The position numbers and the translations under genes were made by a program. A stretch of DNA of 64,000 bases from contig JBGCFN010000010.1 of assembly GCA_045106935.1 (NCBI GenBank), positions 5,638 through 69,637 of the forward strand, in the 5' to 3' direction. Positions 34,597 to 43,464 of the stretch are shown in pieces. This stretch comes from UBA1858 sp045106935 (lineage in GTDB: Bacteria; Pseudomonadota; Gammaproteobacteria; UBA4575). Positions within the stretch are counted from its first letter, which is position 1. The number at the start of each line of letters is the position of its first letter. The notes beneath the pieces are model-generated. The model searched no databases and was not told the DNA's origin. It worked only from the letters and a program-made list of their open reading frames with translations.

Positions 34597-35121
34597 GTGT
34601 CCACAGTGATTACTCAAGAACGTAGAGGTTCTGAAGATCGCCGCATTATGATTGCGACGCCTTTATTTCCGTTTTTTGATTCTGAAGACACTTTGGTCAG
34701 GCAAGATCGCAGACAAATTCCTGAACGTCGAATTAATAATATCACCATTGAAGACCCTTCTATTGAAGAAGCGGCCAATAGCTCTGAAGAGGCCTTGGGC
34801 AATAAGCGCCTTTTTATTTGGTTTCAAGATGAAATTCACGAAATCAAACGTGGACTCGACAATGTCTGGATTGGTCGATCATCAGATTGTCTAGCCACAT
34901 TCGCCTCAAGATTCGTTTCACGTCAACACGCACGTTTATACTTTGAAGAGGGTGCTTACTATCTTGTCGACAATAGTATCAACGGCACTTACATCCAAAA
35001 CGATGATGGAGAAACTTTTGTCACCAAAGACAAGGTGTTAATAAAGGGTAGCGGTGTGATTAGCCTTGGTGTCCCGATAGATCACTCTGAAAGCGATCCT
35101 ATTCACTTCTTCATTGGCTAG
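34597..35121 (+). CDS. FHA-domain protein with N-terminal Arg-rich motif
   Basis: This is a 174-residue protein with a C-terminal forkhead-associated phosphothreonine-binding domain (about 70-172). The FHA marks are WIGRSSDC (91-98), SRQHARL (109-115) and NSINGTY (126-132). The N-terminal 50 residues are rich in RR pairs and contain FPFFDSEDTLVRQDRR at 24-39, a motif also present at the same place in the next gene. The start is GTG with ACGGGG six to seven bases upstream. No serine/threonine kinase or phosphatase gene is nearby. The FHA call is firm; the partner and role are unknown. Confidence 0.82.
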   Translation: MSTVITQERRGSEDRRIMIATPLFPFFDSEDTLVRQDRRQIPERRINNITIEDPSIEEAANSSEEALGNKRLFIWFQDEIHEIKRGLDNVWIGRSSDCLATFASRFVSRQHARLYFEEGAYYLVDNSINGTYIQNDDGETFVTKDKVLIKGSGVISLGVPIDHSESDPIHFFIG

Positions 35122-35243
35122 ATATTAGACGCATTTACATAAGCCTCTAATCGAAGCTAAATTTATCGGCTACATCTAACCGTTCTTCGGCTTTTTGTTT
35201 TAATCCCAATGCAGTTTTTTTCAGCTTAAGACATACTTCGTTC

Positions 35244-35867
35244 ATGTCTCAAAAACAACTCAAATCTAGCGAAAAGCCTGCAGAACGGCGGAAATGGGGG
35301 AAGCGACCTACCTATCCATTTGTGGATAGCAAGGGTGTGCTTGTGACCAAAAACCGACGTCTCTCGATTGATGTTCGCGATGATGAAGGTGCGCCCACCG
35401 ATCAAAGACAACCATCCGGCCGTCGCGAAAGCGATAAACACGTTCTAGATAGTTCAGATACCGCGCCAGAGTTACCCTCGATACTACGAGACAATGAATT
35501 AACCAATGCAGGTATTCCCACTTTAGAAACATCGACATCGCTTGCTCAAAGCATGGATCTAGTTTTCCAGAAGTGGCGTATTTCTTTATCAGCACAAGAA
35601 ACTCGCTGCAGTATTGGCAGAGATCAAAATTGCGATCTTGTGATCCTTAATCGTTTTTCTTCTCGCCGTCATGGGCGTTTAGAATGGCGCAATAGCCAAT
35701 TCTATTTCTGTGACCATAGCTTTAATGGCACTTACATTGATTTCGATGACGGACGCACAACACATATTTGTCGAGATGAGATTATTCTCAGTGGTTCTGG
35801 TGTCCTCAGCTTAGGAAAACCATCAAATATCGACAAAGAGTTTGTCATACGCTTCACTATCAGCTAA
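35244..35867 (+). CDS. FHA-domain protein, paralogue of the preceding gene
   Basis: This 207-residue protein has a C-terminal FHA domain (about 108-207) with CSIGRDQNCDLVI (122-134), SSRRHGRLEW (139-148) and HSFNGTYIDF (158-167). The N terminus repeats the paralogue's motif as YPFVDSKGVLVTKNRR at residues 24-39, with RR pairs around it. A longer disordered linker (about 45-105) separates motif and FHA domain. The shared motif and matching C-terminal SGSGV-SLG segment indicate tandem duplication followed by divergence. The gap between the two genes (122 bases) holds no convincing terminator. Confidence 0.82.
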   Translation: MSQKQLKSSEKPAERRKWGKRPTYPFVDSKGVLVTKNRRLSIDVRDDEGAPTDQRQPSGRRESDKHVLDSSDTAPELPSILRDNELTNAGIPTLETSTSLAQSMDLVFQKWRISLSAQETRCSIGRDQNCDLVILNRFSSRRHGRLEWRNSQFYFCDHSFNGTYIDFDDGRTTHICRDEIILSGSGVLSLGKPSNIDKEFVIRFTIS

Positions 35868-36165
35868 ATTTTTAGCACTTATTGCACCACCCTTCAGTAC
35901 ATTGCGATCATCTCGTAATTGCTAACCACGACAACAATCACTTCGAAATATCAGTGTAGTATTCACTCATAGCATTTAGAACCTTTAGCTCCAAAGCATG
36001 CCCAGTTCACATTGTGAGACAGAGACTGCATATTTCGATGTCAACACTACCGTTTATTCGTCAATTTATGACGTTCATCACGGGCAAGGATTAAATAGAA
36101 CCCTAATATAGTCACCAACAGATTCAGAGAAACTACGCTCTCTACAGAGCCTAACCTTGAAGTGA
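35868..36165. other. 298-base intergenic region
   Basis: No gene is visible. One short inverted repeat, CGTCA/TGACG with a 5-base spacer, lies at 36059-36073. The region probably carries a promoter for the following gene, but I cannot point to a convincing -35/-10 pair. Confidence 0.4.
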
Positions 36166-37251
36166 ATGACTATGCGACGTAAACAACTAATAGATACAAC
36201 TTATAAAATCCAACAGGCCATTTCCGATAGCGAGCTGCTTGAACGATTGCATGTCCGTATTCTTGCATTAAGCAAACAAGGAAAGAAAGTCCCTAATGTT
36301 GGCGACCTTTTAGCAGCATTAAATAAATTTTCAATCGCGACGAGCAAGCTCTCCGATGCTGAAAAGGAAGTACTAAAACAACTAGATCTACATTATTTAA
36401 ATGATCCTAAGAATTGGCCAAAATTAATCTCAACAGATCAACCGGAATTACTTAAAAGTATTTTTAGCAACCTTCGCAGGTTACGTTCTAGCTTAGGTTA
36501 TTTCCAAAAGGTCATTTCAATCGGTCACGATGAGCTACATAACAAAAATAGTGAAGATGAAACAATCTCCATCTTACTACTAGCCGATAAAAATAAAAAA
36601 GATACTCCAAAGAAAATTGCTTCAACACTTGAAAGTGTTCAGCAACTTTACAATTGCTTCATTACACTAGAACACATTGAGAACCCTGAAGAACTTACCA
36701 TTATTGGCATGGACTCAGGCAATGAGAAATCTATTGAATTGACTGGCGAAAACATAGCGCTGGAAAAAATGAAAGAACTTTTATATGGCGTGTGGATGCA
36801 AGTACTTCCATCTCATAATCAATATTTAAGCGAGCAACTTAAATTGATATTAAAAGCACTCCCTATTCTTGAAAGAATTGAAGAATTAGCCAATACAGGT
36901 CAAATAGAAAAAGAGAAAGCGGCCTTAACCAAGCGCCAATTAACCACAAGTTTAGAAGACTTAATCCGCTCCAATACAATCATTGAAGAGATGTACGATC
37001 ATTGGCAACAAGACCCACGTGTCGCAATGCAATTAACACCTCGCCTGACAACACAAAATGTTGAGAAGAGCGTTGCTGAAGAAGCACCAGAATTTGCAAC
37101 ACAACAACGTACAAACCCTTTTATGAAGAATGAAGAGAATGAATTAATTGCAACAACAAATGGCAATCAGGCTACAGAAAAAGTTACCAGCTTGACCGCC
37201 TCAGACAAATTGCGATTTATTCGGTCAAAAAAGGTTGAAGCTGCCGAATAA
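36166..37251 (+). CDS. Uncharacterised mostly helical protein
   Basis: I do not recognise this 361-residue protein. It has no signal peptide or membrane span and is predicted by eye to be largely helical and soluble, with many K, E and L residues. There is a glutamate/lysine-rich region around 245-290 and a polar, probably disordered tail from about 295. Segments worth searching are SNLRRLRSSLGYFQK, ELLYGVWMQVLPSHNQYL and IEEMYDHWQQDPR. It lies about 300 bases after the second FHA gene on the same strand and 6 bases from the convergent hslR. A link to the FHA proteins is positional only. Confidence 0.65.
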   Translation: MTMRRKQLIDTTYKIQQAISDSELLERLHVRILALSKQGKKVPNVGDLLAALNKFSIATSKLSDAEKEVLKQLDLHYLNDPKNWPKLISTDQPELLKSIFSNLRRLRSSLGYFQKVISIGHDELHNKNSEDETISILLLADKNKKDTPKKIASTLESVQQLYNCFITLEHIENPEELTIIGMDSGNEKSIELTGENIALEKMKELLYGVWMQVLPSHNQYLSEQLKLILKALPILERIEELANTGQIEKEKAALTKRQLTTSLEDLIRSNTIIEEMYDHWQQDPRVAMQLTPRLTTQNVEKSVAEEAPEFATQQRTNPFMKNEENELIATTNGNQATEKVTSLTASDKLRFIRSKKVEAAE

Positions 37252-37257
37252 TACAAG

Positions 37258-37644
37258 CTACTTAGATTTACCAAGCATTGCTCTAATTTTTTGACGCTCA
37301 TGCTTATTTGGCTTTTTGAAAGAACGCGGCAACCCTTGATTTAAAATCTTACGTTGCGCAGTAGCAAGCTCTCGCTGCGCAATACTATCTTCCCCCTCTT
37401 GATACAATTCCTGTGCTTCACTGGCAGATCTCCTTTGACTAGAAAGCGCAGTCACCAACACTTCTTGCTTAGAATCAGGCCGAGTAACTAACACAACATC
37501 ACCAATCTTAACTCGATACGAAGGCTTAATACGCTTTCCGTTTACATGTACACGCCCACCATCCACCGCGTGCGCGGCCAGATTACGTGTCTTATGAAAA
37601 CGCGCCGCCCATAACCATTTATCTATACGTATTAATTCTTCCAT
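37258..37644 (-). CDS. hslR: Ribosome-associated heat shock protein 15 (S4 domain)
   Basis: Hsp15 binds stalled 50S subunits that carry nascent chains and helps recycle them. The S4 RNA-binding domain is at the N terminus (IRIDKWLWAARFHKTRNLAAHAVDGGRV region, about residues 4-65). A basic C-terminal extension with NQGLPRSFKKPNKHERQKIR follows. The length of 128 residues is typical. It is convergent with the preceding unknown gene. Confidence 0.93.
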   Translation of the reverse strand: MEELIRIDKWLWAARFHKTRNLAAHAVDGGRVHVNGKRIKPSYRVKIGDVVLVTRPDSKQEVLVTALSSQRRSASEAQELYQEGEDSIAQRELATAQRKILNQGLPRSFKKPNKHERQKIRAMLGKSK

Positions 37645-37955
37645 TATCTTTATACGACAATCACTCCGCTGGTCAGCTCTATTTACCGTGTCATATTTGT
37701 GAAAAAAACCCGCGCTATTGTTTGCATAAAATTTATTTCACTTAACAATAGAAAGGGCAACAAACCATGACTACTTCAAAAATTAATCACCCAGTTTTTT
37801 GTATTTACTAGAAAGAATGCATATTATTTTTATTGTATTTGATCAGCGCTTTCGCGGTGGGCATTACAATTTTTTAAAATATCCTACGAATAACAGCCAA
37901 TTATCCATGTCTCGCGCTGACCCGTATTGATAAAGGTCGTTCATGTCGGCATGCA
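37645..37955. other. 311-base intergenic region with two very short ORFs
   Basis: No established gene is present. On the plus strand, a 14-codon frame (37767-37811, MTTSKINHPVFCIY) has AGAAAGGG about 8 bases upstream of its ATG. A 37-codon frame (37817-37930, beginning MHIIFIVFDQRF) follows 5 bases later. They could be chance, a leader peptide, or remains of a decayed gene. The promoters of hslR, if it has its own, must also lie in this stretch. Confidence 0.3.
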
Positions 37956-38420
37956 TCAACTCCAACTGACGAGATGGTGCTCTAACACCTCAACACCCTC
38001 AAGAGGAATAGTTTTGTTTTGTACTGACATGTTTAATTGATGCATCGTCTCAGCATTTCCCGCAACAAGAGGATGCCACTGCGGCAAAGGTTTTGATTCG
38101 TAGCGCAGTCGGTATGCACAGGTGCTTGGCAACCAAGCGAACTCATGAGCACGCTCAAGTGTCAAAGCAATACACTCGGGGACTTCTTGGGTTCGATGCT
38201 GATAATCTTTGCATTGGCATTTTCCTTCGTCGAACAAGCGACACGCCACATTAGTATAGTGGACTTTATCCGTCTCCTCGTCCTGCAACTTAACCATGCA
38301 GCATTTCCCACAACCGTCACATAGAGACTCCCATTGAACATCAGTCAGCTCATTTAATGGTAGACTGACCCAATCTGGCGTGTAATTTTGCTTGTTGATA
38401 TGACTAGCCTGCCAGATCAA
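37956..38420 (-). CDS. YcgN/UPF0260 family cysteine-cluster protein
   Basis: This 154-residue protein belongs to the UPF0260 (YcgN) family. It carries CDGCGKCCMVKLQDE, VACRLFDEGKCQCKDY, VPECIAL and STCAYR, a cysteine arrangement typical of the CxxCxxCC zinc/iron-chelating domain. The biochemical role of the family is not established. Its start overlaps the end of htpG by 17 bases on the same strand, so it is probably co-transcribed with htpG. Confidence 0.9.
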   Translation of the reverse strand: MIWQASHINKQNYTPDWVSLPLNELTDVQWESLCDGCGKCCMVKLQDEETDKVHYTNVACRLFDEGKCQCKDYQHRTQEVPECIALTLERAHEFAWLPSTCAYRLRYESKPLPQWHPLVAGNAETMHQLNMSVQNKTIPLEGVEVLEHHLVSWS

Positions 38421-40329
38421 GCATTATTTTATTAAGTCGCGCTACAAAGTCGGCGGGGTTTTCTAATTGCCCGCCTTCCGCCAATATCGCTTGCTCAAAT
38501 AAAAGCATCGACCATTCTTTCACTTGATCAAGGTCCGTTTCATTATTCATTTTTAAAATCATTGGATGCGACGGATTAATTTCCAGAGTTGGCTTAGTGC
38601 TTGGCATTTGTTGGCCCGCTTGCTTCAACAAGTTTTGCATGTACAACGCCATATCGTGCTCATTAAGGACAATACAAGCCGGTGAAGTTGTTAGGCGATG
38701 CGACACGCGCACGTCATCGACTTTATCTTCTAACTTTTCTTTAATCAGCTTAACGATATCTGCAGATTCTTCTTCGACTTTCTTTTGTTGTTCCTTTTCA
38801 TCTTGATCAGAGAGCTTGTCTAGATCTAACTCCCCTTTTGCTACTGAGACAAATGTCTTGCCTTCATACTCAGTTAACGAACCCATCAACCATTCATCTA
38901 CACGGTCATACATCAAAATGACTTCAATCCCTTTCTTGCGGAAAATTTCTAAGTGCGGGCTATTTTTAGCCGCATTAAAATTATCTGCCGTAATATAATA
39001 GATTGATTCTTGGCTCTCTTTCATTCGACCAATGTAATCGTCTAAAGAAACGGTTTGATCATCTTTGTCTTGATCAGTAGATGCAAACCTTAAAAGCTTG
39101 GCAATCTGATCTTTGTTTGCAAAGTCTTCTCCTGGGCCTTCTTTGATCACTTTGCCAAATTCTTGCCAGAAAGATTGATATTTTTCAGGCTCGTTCTTTG
39201 CAATCCCTTCTAATAAACCAAGCACTTTCTTTACTGAGCCTGAGCGCATTGAATCAATCACTTTATTGCCTTGAAGAATTTCTCTTGAGACGTTTAACGG
39301 CAGATCACTTGAATCAATCACTCCGCGAATAAATCTCAAATATCGTGGCAACAATTTTTCTGCATCTTCCATAATAAACACACGCTGAACATAGAGTTTT
39401 AATCCATGTGTTTGATTAGGCTCGTATAGATCAAATGGCGCTTTACTTGGAATATAAAGCAATGAAATATACTCGGTCTTACCTTCAACTCGATTATGAG
39501 ACCAGGCCAAAGGGTCTGCAAAATCATGCCCGACATGCTTATAAAATTCTTTATATTCGTCTTCTGTCACTTCTGACTTTGATCGTGTCCATAATGAAGA
39601 CGCCTTGTTTATCACTTCCCACTTAACTTCCTGATCTGGATCTACCTTACCTTCTTCATCTGTCTGCTTTTCCTCTAACATCTCAATCGAAAGTGGTACG
39701 TGATCAGAATATTTAGTGATAATTGAACGTAAGCGCCAGCCAGATAACAGCTCAGCTTCATCTTCTTTAAGATGTAAAATTATTTCAGTCCCACGATCAG
39801 CTTTTTCGATCTCGGTTAAATCATATTCTCCAGTACCTTCTGATTGCCAGTGCACACCGTGCTTAGCATCCACTGTCGCACTGCGTGTTTTTAGCTCTAC
39901 ACGGTCAGCAACAATAAAAGCCGAATAAAAACCAACCCCAAACTGACCAATCAAATTAGAGTCTTTTGCTTGGTCACCTGTTAGATTTTCTAAGAATTCT
40001 TTCGTGCCGGACTTAGCAATGGTGCCGATATTATTAATCACTTCTTCGCGCGTCATTCCAATCCCGTTATCTTTCACAGTGATTGTTTTAGCGTCTTCAT
40101 CAAATTCAATTCGAATTTTGAGATCTGTATCTTCGGTCAATAGATCAGCATTAGATAAAGCTTCAAAACGTAATTTGTCACAAGCATCTGAAGCATTTGA
40201 GACCAGCTCACGTAAAAATATCTCTTTGTTCGAATACAAAGAATGAATCATCAAATGCAATATTTGACTGACTTCTGACTCAAACTTGAGGGTTTCTTTA
40301 TTGTTTTCTGCTTGTGCTTGTTCACTCAT
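38404..40329 (-). CDS. htpG: Molecular chaperone HtpG (Hsp90)
   Basis: HtpG is the bacterial Hsp90. The N-terminal GHKL ATPase shows NKEIFLRELVSNASDACDKL, DNGIGMTREEV and GQFGVGFYSAFIVADRV. The middle domain includes SDLPLNVSREILQ, and the C-terminal dimerisation domain ends near residue 641. The length is standard. I looked for a sigma32-type promoter in the 79 bases upstream and did not find a convincing one. Confidence 0.98.
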   Translation of the reverse strand: MSEQAQAENNKETLKFESEVSQILHLMIHSLYSNKEIFLRELVSNASDACDKLRFEALSNADLLTEDTDLKIRIEFDEDAKTITVKDNGIGMTREEVINNIGTIAKSGTKEFLENLTGDQAKDSNLIGQFGVGFYSAFIVADRVELKTRSATVDAKHGVHWQSEGTGEYDLTEIEKADRGTEIILHLKEDEAELLSGWRLRSIITKYSDHVPLSIEMLEEKQTDEEGKVDPDQEVKWEVINKASSLWTRSKSEVTEDEYKEFYKHVGHDFADPLAWSHNRVEGKTEYISLLYIPSKAPFDLYEPNQTHGLKLYVQRVFIMEDAEKLLPRYLRFIRGVIDSSDLPLNVSREILQGNKVIDSMRSGSVKKVLGLLEGIAKNEPEKYQSFWQEFGKVIKEGPGEDFANKDQIAKLLRFASTDQDKDDQTVSLDDYIGRMKESQESIYYITADNFNAAKNSPHLEIFRKKGIEVILMYDRVDEWLMGSLTEYEGKTFVSVAKGELDLDKLSDQDEKEQQKKVEEESADIVKLIKEKLEDKVDDVRVSHRLTTSPACIVLNEHDMALYMQNLLKQAGQQMPSTKPTLEINPSHPMILKMNNETDLDQVKEWSMLLFEQAILAEGGQLENPADFVARLNKIMLDLAG

Positions 40330-40408
40330 TACTGCTTTAACTCCAAATATAAATCGATAATTCTATAGATAGTGGCTCACCACTTCGAATTCAATAGCCT
40401 TTTAGATA

Positions 40409-40843
40409 TTATTCAACATCATCCACATCAGCTTGGCCGGTAATTCTCCTGCGCATATGAGACCAGGTGATTCCTGTGGCCAAAATACCTGCCAGCACCA
40501 CCAACACCAGGTCAATAAAGATTGTCATATCCTCTGCCAATGAAGGAATAAAGTCGATTGCCAACCATAGCAAGACGCCAAAAAATGCCACTGCTAGTAT
40601 CAACCCAAACATGCCTAATGAACGCAATGTCGCGCGAATATAGATCGTCCATACAATCAGCAAAATGATTCCAGCGAGCAATAGCAGCGGTAAACTCGTT
40701 TTATCTTCTCCAACAGGATTCAAGTATGATTGAACCCAATCAAAGTATGACCATCCATGAGGGTTATAAGTACAAAACACTAACGCAAGCGCGACCAACA
40801 ATCGAATCAGTACTCCCTGCCAAGTTATCTTATGTATTGCCAT
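40409..40843 (-). CDS. Four-span membrane protein (DUF6524-like)
   Basis: This is a 144-residue integral membrane protein with four hydrophobic spans at about 10-27, 50-68, 73-95 and 103-123. A conserved-looking loop CTYNPHGWSYFDWV follows span 1. The arrangement and the NP-G-SY--W motif resemble DUF6524, from memory. The function is unknown. It begins 8 bases after the ogt stop and may be transcribed with it. It lies upstream of htpG on the same strand. Confidence 0.7.
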   Translation of the reverse strand: MAIHKITWQGVLIRLLVALALVFCTYNPHGWSYFDWVQSYLNPVGEDKTSLPLLLLAGIILLIVWTIYIRATLRSLGMFGLILAVAFFGVLLWLAIDFIPSLAEDMTIFIDLVLVVLAGILATGITWSHMRRRITGQADVDDVE

Positions 40844-40851
40844 ACAATCTC

Positions 40852-41364
40852 CTAAATCTTCTCACCTGATAAAAATGTTTCACTTGTAATTGGTGTCTCT
40901 ACTTCATGCCTTAACAACCAGTCTTTTTGTTGAATTTCTTTTCCCACAATACTTCCGCAATACCCACCTAAACCACTTTTCTTCACAACTCGGTGACACG
41001 GAATAATGATTGGAATAGGGTTATGCCGGCAAGCATTTCCAACCGCTCGAGGGCCACTATTTATCGCCGCAGCAATTTCCCCGTAAGTCTTCGATTCGCC
41101 ATAGGGTATTTTAGCAACCTGTTGCCACACTTTGTTCTGAAAAGCTGTTCCTTGAATATCTATGGGTAAATCAAACTCTGTCCGCTGTAATTCAAAATAT
41201 TGCATGATTTGCTGATGCACTTTTGCAGCAAACCCAGTAGTTGGTACATGCGCTGATTGTTTGTCCTTAATATAAACGAGGCGCTGTATTGCAGCTGTTG
41301 AAGTATTTAGCCCTAGATTTCCTATGGGGGAAGGAAGAATATAATCGAATGAATTTATTGTCAT
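40852..41364 (-). CDS. ogt: Methylated-DNA--protein-cysteine methyltransferase
   Basis: Ogt removes O6-alkyl groups from guanine in a suicide reaction. The active-site motif IPCHRVV holds the acceptor cysteine at about residue 123, and GNACRHNPIPI and KSGLGGYCG are the family surroundings. The start is taken as the ATG at 41364, giving 170 residues. A TTG nine bases upstream gives the longer form. Neither has a strong ribosome site. It follows the rplS operon terminator. Confidence 0.93.
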   Translation of the reverse strand: MTINSFDYILPSPIGNLGLNTSTAAIQRLVYIKDKQSAHVPTTGFAAKVHQQIMQYFELQRTEFDLPIDIQGTAFQNKVWQQVAKIPYGESKTYGEIAAAINSGPRAVGNACRHNPIPIIIPCHRVVKKSGLGGYCGSIVGKEIQQKDWLLRHEVETPITSETFLSGEKI

Positions 41365-41385
41365 TTTTTTCAATCGCTAAAACTA

Positions 41386-41415
41386 CAAACGCCCCATATA
41401 TTAATGAGGCGTTTG
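41386..41415 (-). terminator. Terminator of the rpsP-rimM-trmD-rplS operon
   Basis: On the minus strand, CAAACGCCTCAT pairs with ATGGGGCGTTTG (12 bp, one G-T pair) around a 6-base loop, with TAGTTTTAG after it and an A tract before it. The hairpin begins 27 bases beyond the rplS stop. In the other direction it is followed by TTTTA, so it could act both ways. Confidence 0.75.
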
Positions 41416-41442
41416 TTTTACTGTCTGCACATACTTTAATTA

Positions 41443-41790
41443 TTAATTAAGCTTTTCTTTAATTCTCGCAGCCTTACCAGTGCGTCCTCGCAAGTAATAC
41501 AGTTTTGCACGTCTTACATCACCACGACGCTTAACTTCAACTGACGCTATCAGTGGACTGTGAGTTTGAAATACACGTTCAACGCCTTCACCATGAGAAA
41601 TTTTACGCACAGTGAATGCAGAGTTCAGACCACGATTTCTTTTTGCTATCACGACTCCTTCAAATGCCTGTAGTCGCTCACGATCACCTTCTTTTACTCT
41701 CACCTGCACAACTATCGAGTCGCCAGCAGAAAATTCAGGGAAGTCTGATTTGATTTGTTCTGCTTCTAATTCACTAATTATATTACTCAT
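41443..41790 (-). CDS. rplS: 50S ribosomal protein L19
   Basis: L19 sits at the interface of the ribosomal subunits. The 115-residue sequence shows the family's GDSIVVQVRVKEGDRERLQAFEG-type core and RGRTGKAARIKEKL end. It is the last gene of the rpsP-rimM-trmD-rplS operon, 4 bases after trmD. Confidence 0.98.
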   Translation of the reverse strand: MSNIISELEAEQIKSDFPEFSAGDSIVVQVRVKEGDRERLQAFEGVVIAKRNRGLNSAFTVRKISHGEGVERVFQTHSPLIASVEVKRRGDVRRAKLYYLRGRTGKAARIKEKLN

Positions 41791-41794
41791 CTAT

Positions 41795-42547
41795 TTATCT
41801 CTCGTTTTTCGCTTTCACTTCAACTAAGTATTCGTTCAATAATTGCTGCTCTTGATCGCTCAAGCCCTTCAATTCAATTAGATCAGGACGTCTAATATAA
41901 GTACGGCCCAATGCTTGTTTTAATCGCCAGTTAGCAATTCTTGCATGATCTCCACTCACCAATTCTTCTGGTACTTCACGGCCATCAATCACCTCCGGTC
42001 TGGAGTAATGAGGGCAATCTAGCAAGTGGCTCTCAAATGATTCTTGTTCCGCGGATTGATCATCTCCAAGCGCACCTGGAAGTGTTCGCACCATGGCATC
42101 AATCAATACCATTGCAGCAAGTTCTCCGCCACTAATGACATAATCGCCAATCGACCATTCTTCATCGACATAGGCTTCAATGAAACGCTCATCCACCCCT
42201 TCATAGCGACCACATAGTAAAATCAAATCTGAGCATTGGCTAAGATTTCGCACTGCTGCTTGATCTAACCGCCGCCCCTGCGGACTTAAGTAAACTACTT
42301 TTACATCATTCCTAGAGGTTGATTTCACATGCTCTAGCGTTTTGGCCAAGGGTGCATATTGCATTACCATACCAGGACCACCCCCGTAGGGACGATCATC
42401 TACTCGATTATTCGCATCCTCAGCAAAATCTCGAGGATTGGTTAATTCTAATTCGACAAGCTTGGTTCGTAATGCTCGTCCCACCACACCGTGGTCTTGT
42501 ATTGTTGCAACTAATTCTGGGAACAACGTGATGACATCAATGCGCAT
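41795..42547 (-). CDS. trmD: tRNA (guanine-N1)-methyltransferase TrmD
   Basis: TrmD makes m1G37 in tRNAs, which prevents frameshifting. The SPOUT knot motifs are VYLSPQGRRLDQ, LLCGRYEGVDERFIE and EWSIGDYVISGGELAA. The length of 250 residues is typical. The order rimM-trmD-rplS is conserved; the gap to rimM is 44 bases. Confidence 0.98.
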   Translation of the reverse strand: MRIDVITLFPELVATIQDHGVVGRALRTKLVELELTNPRDFAEDANNRVDDRPYGGGPGMVMQYAPLAKTLEHVKSTSRNDVKVVYLSPQGRRLDQAAVRNLSQCSDLILLCGRYEGVDERFIEAYVDEEWSIGDYVISGGELAAMVLIDAMVRTLPGALGDDQSAEQESFESHLLDCPHYSRPEVIDGREVPEELVSGDHARIANWRLKQALGRTYIRRPDLIELKGLSDQEQQLLNEYLVEVKAKNER

Positions 42548-42591
42548 GTCCTTGCCCCTTTCATTTGTCGTACTGATTCAGGATTTAGTGA

Positions 42592-43101
42592 TTAAAAATC
42601 AGGATCCCAATCTACCACCATACAGTTTCTTTCTAAATCGATGGACTTGATGACTTGTCCTTGAATGTATGGAATTAAATGCTCGGTCTTACCTTTGCCT
42701 CGTATCACCATGACATCATTTGCGCCAGTTTCGATGAGATCTTTTATCGAACCTAGCTGCTTATTCTCAGTATCTAACACATCTAAACCAATGAGCTGAT
42801 ACCAGTAGTATTCATTTTCGGGCAGCGGGGTTAATTGTTCGCCAGCTATCCAAATTTTTTGATCCAGCAATTCTACCGCTGAATCACGATCATCTACTCC
42901 TTCTAACTTGACGATCACACCGCCTTTTTGTGAGCGGCTTTGCTCTATTCGTTTGGCTTGCTTGAAATCATCACCCAAATACCAAGTTTGATAATCTACG
43001 ATTTTAATCCGAGGTCGGGTATAAGAAAAAACCTTAATCCAACCTTTGACACCAAACAGGCCATTAATCTGGCCTAATAAAACTTTTTCTTTTTGTTTCA
43101 A
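42592..43101 (-). CDS. rimM: Ribosome maturation factor RimM
   Basis: RimM helps assemble the 30S head. The 169-residue protein has an N-terminal RimM beta-barrel (LLGQINGLFGVKGWIKVFSYT region) and a C-terminal PRC-like domain (YYWYQLIGLDVLDTENKQLG region) ending in VDWDPDF. It lies between rpsP (59-base gap) and trmD. Confidence 0.96.
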   Translation of the reverse strand: MKQKEKVLLGQINGLFGVKGWIKVFSYTRPRIKIVDYQTWYLGDDFKQAKRIEQSRSQKGGVIVKLEGVDDRDSAVELLDQKIWIAGEQLTPLPENEYYWYQLIGLDVLDTENKQLGSIKDLIETGANDVMVIRGKGKTEHLIPYIQGQVIKSIDLERNCMVVDWDPDF

Positions 43102-43160
43102 GCGTGAGACGACCCAAGATTATTGGCTAGGGTTCCTCATGCTAAATACTCAACTAGCAA

Positions 43161-43409
43161 TTAAGAAGCTGAGTCCACACCTTTTAATAGTGTTTCAACC
43201 CGCTCAGATGGCTTGGCGCCGACACCCTGCCAATAACCTACGCGTTCCATATCAACGTGCAATCTCACTTCTTGCCCTGTCGCACGGGGATTGAAATAAC
43301 CTAATCTCTCGATATATCCACTATCACGCCGCTTACGTGAGTCAGTGACCACTATGTGGTAGAAAGGACGTTTCTTAGCGCCACCTCGAGCTAATCTTAT
43401 ACTAACCAT
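43161..43409 (-). CDS. rpsP: 30S ribosomal protein S16
   Basis: This is the 82-residue ribosomal protein S16, recognised by MVSIRLARGGAKKRPFYHIV at the start and DSRKRRDSGYIERLGYFNP. It is the first gene of the rpsP-rimM-trmD-rplS operon and lies 108 bases downstream of ffh. Confidence 0.98.
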   Translation of the reverse strand: MVSIRLARGGAKKRPFYHIVVTDSRKRRDSGYIERLGYFNPRATGQEVRLHVDMERVGYWQGVGAKPSERVETLLKGVDSAS

Positions 43410-43464
43410 ATTATTTGCTTATTCTCATTGTTTACGAACCGCATCCGATAGCGGCGAACCGCGC

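Noticed and set aside
35122..35243. Possible terminator between the two FHA genes (CCG/CGG hairpin then TTTTTGTTTT)
   Set aside because: The stem is only 3 bp, too weak to support although the T tract is good.
40330..40408. Sigma32 heat-shock promoter for htpG
   Set aside because: A TTGAA element exists, but no CCCCAT-type -10 at proper spacing; only a weak sigma70-like reading is possible.
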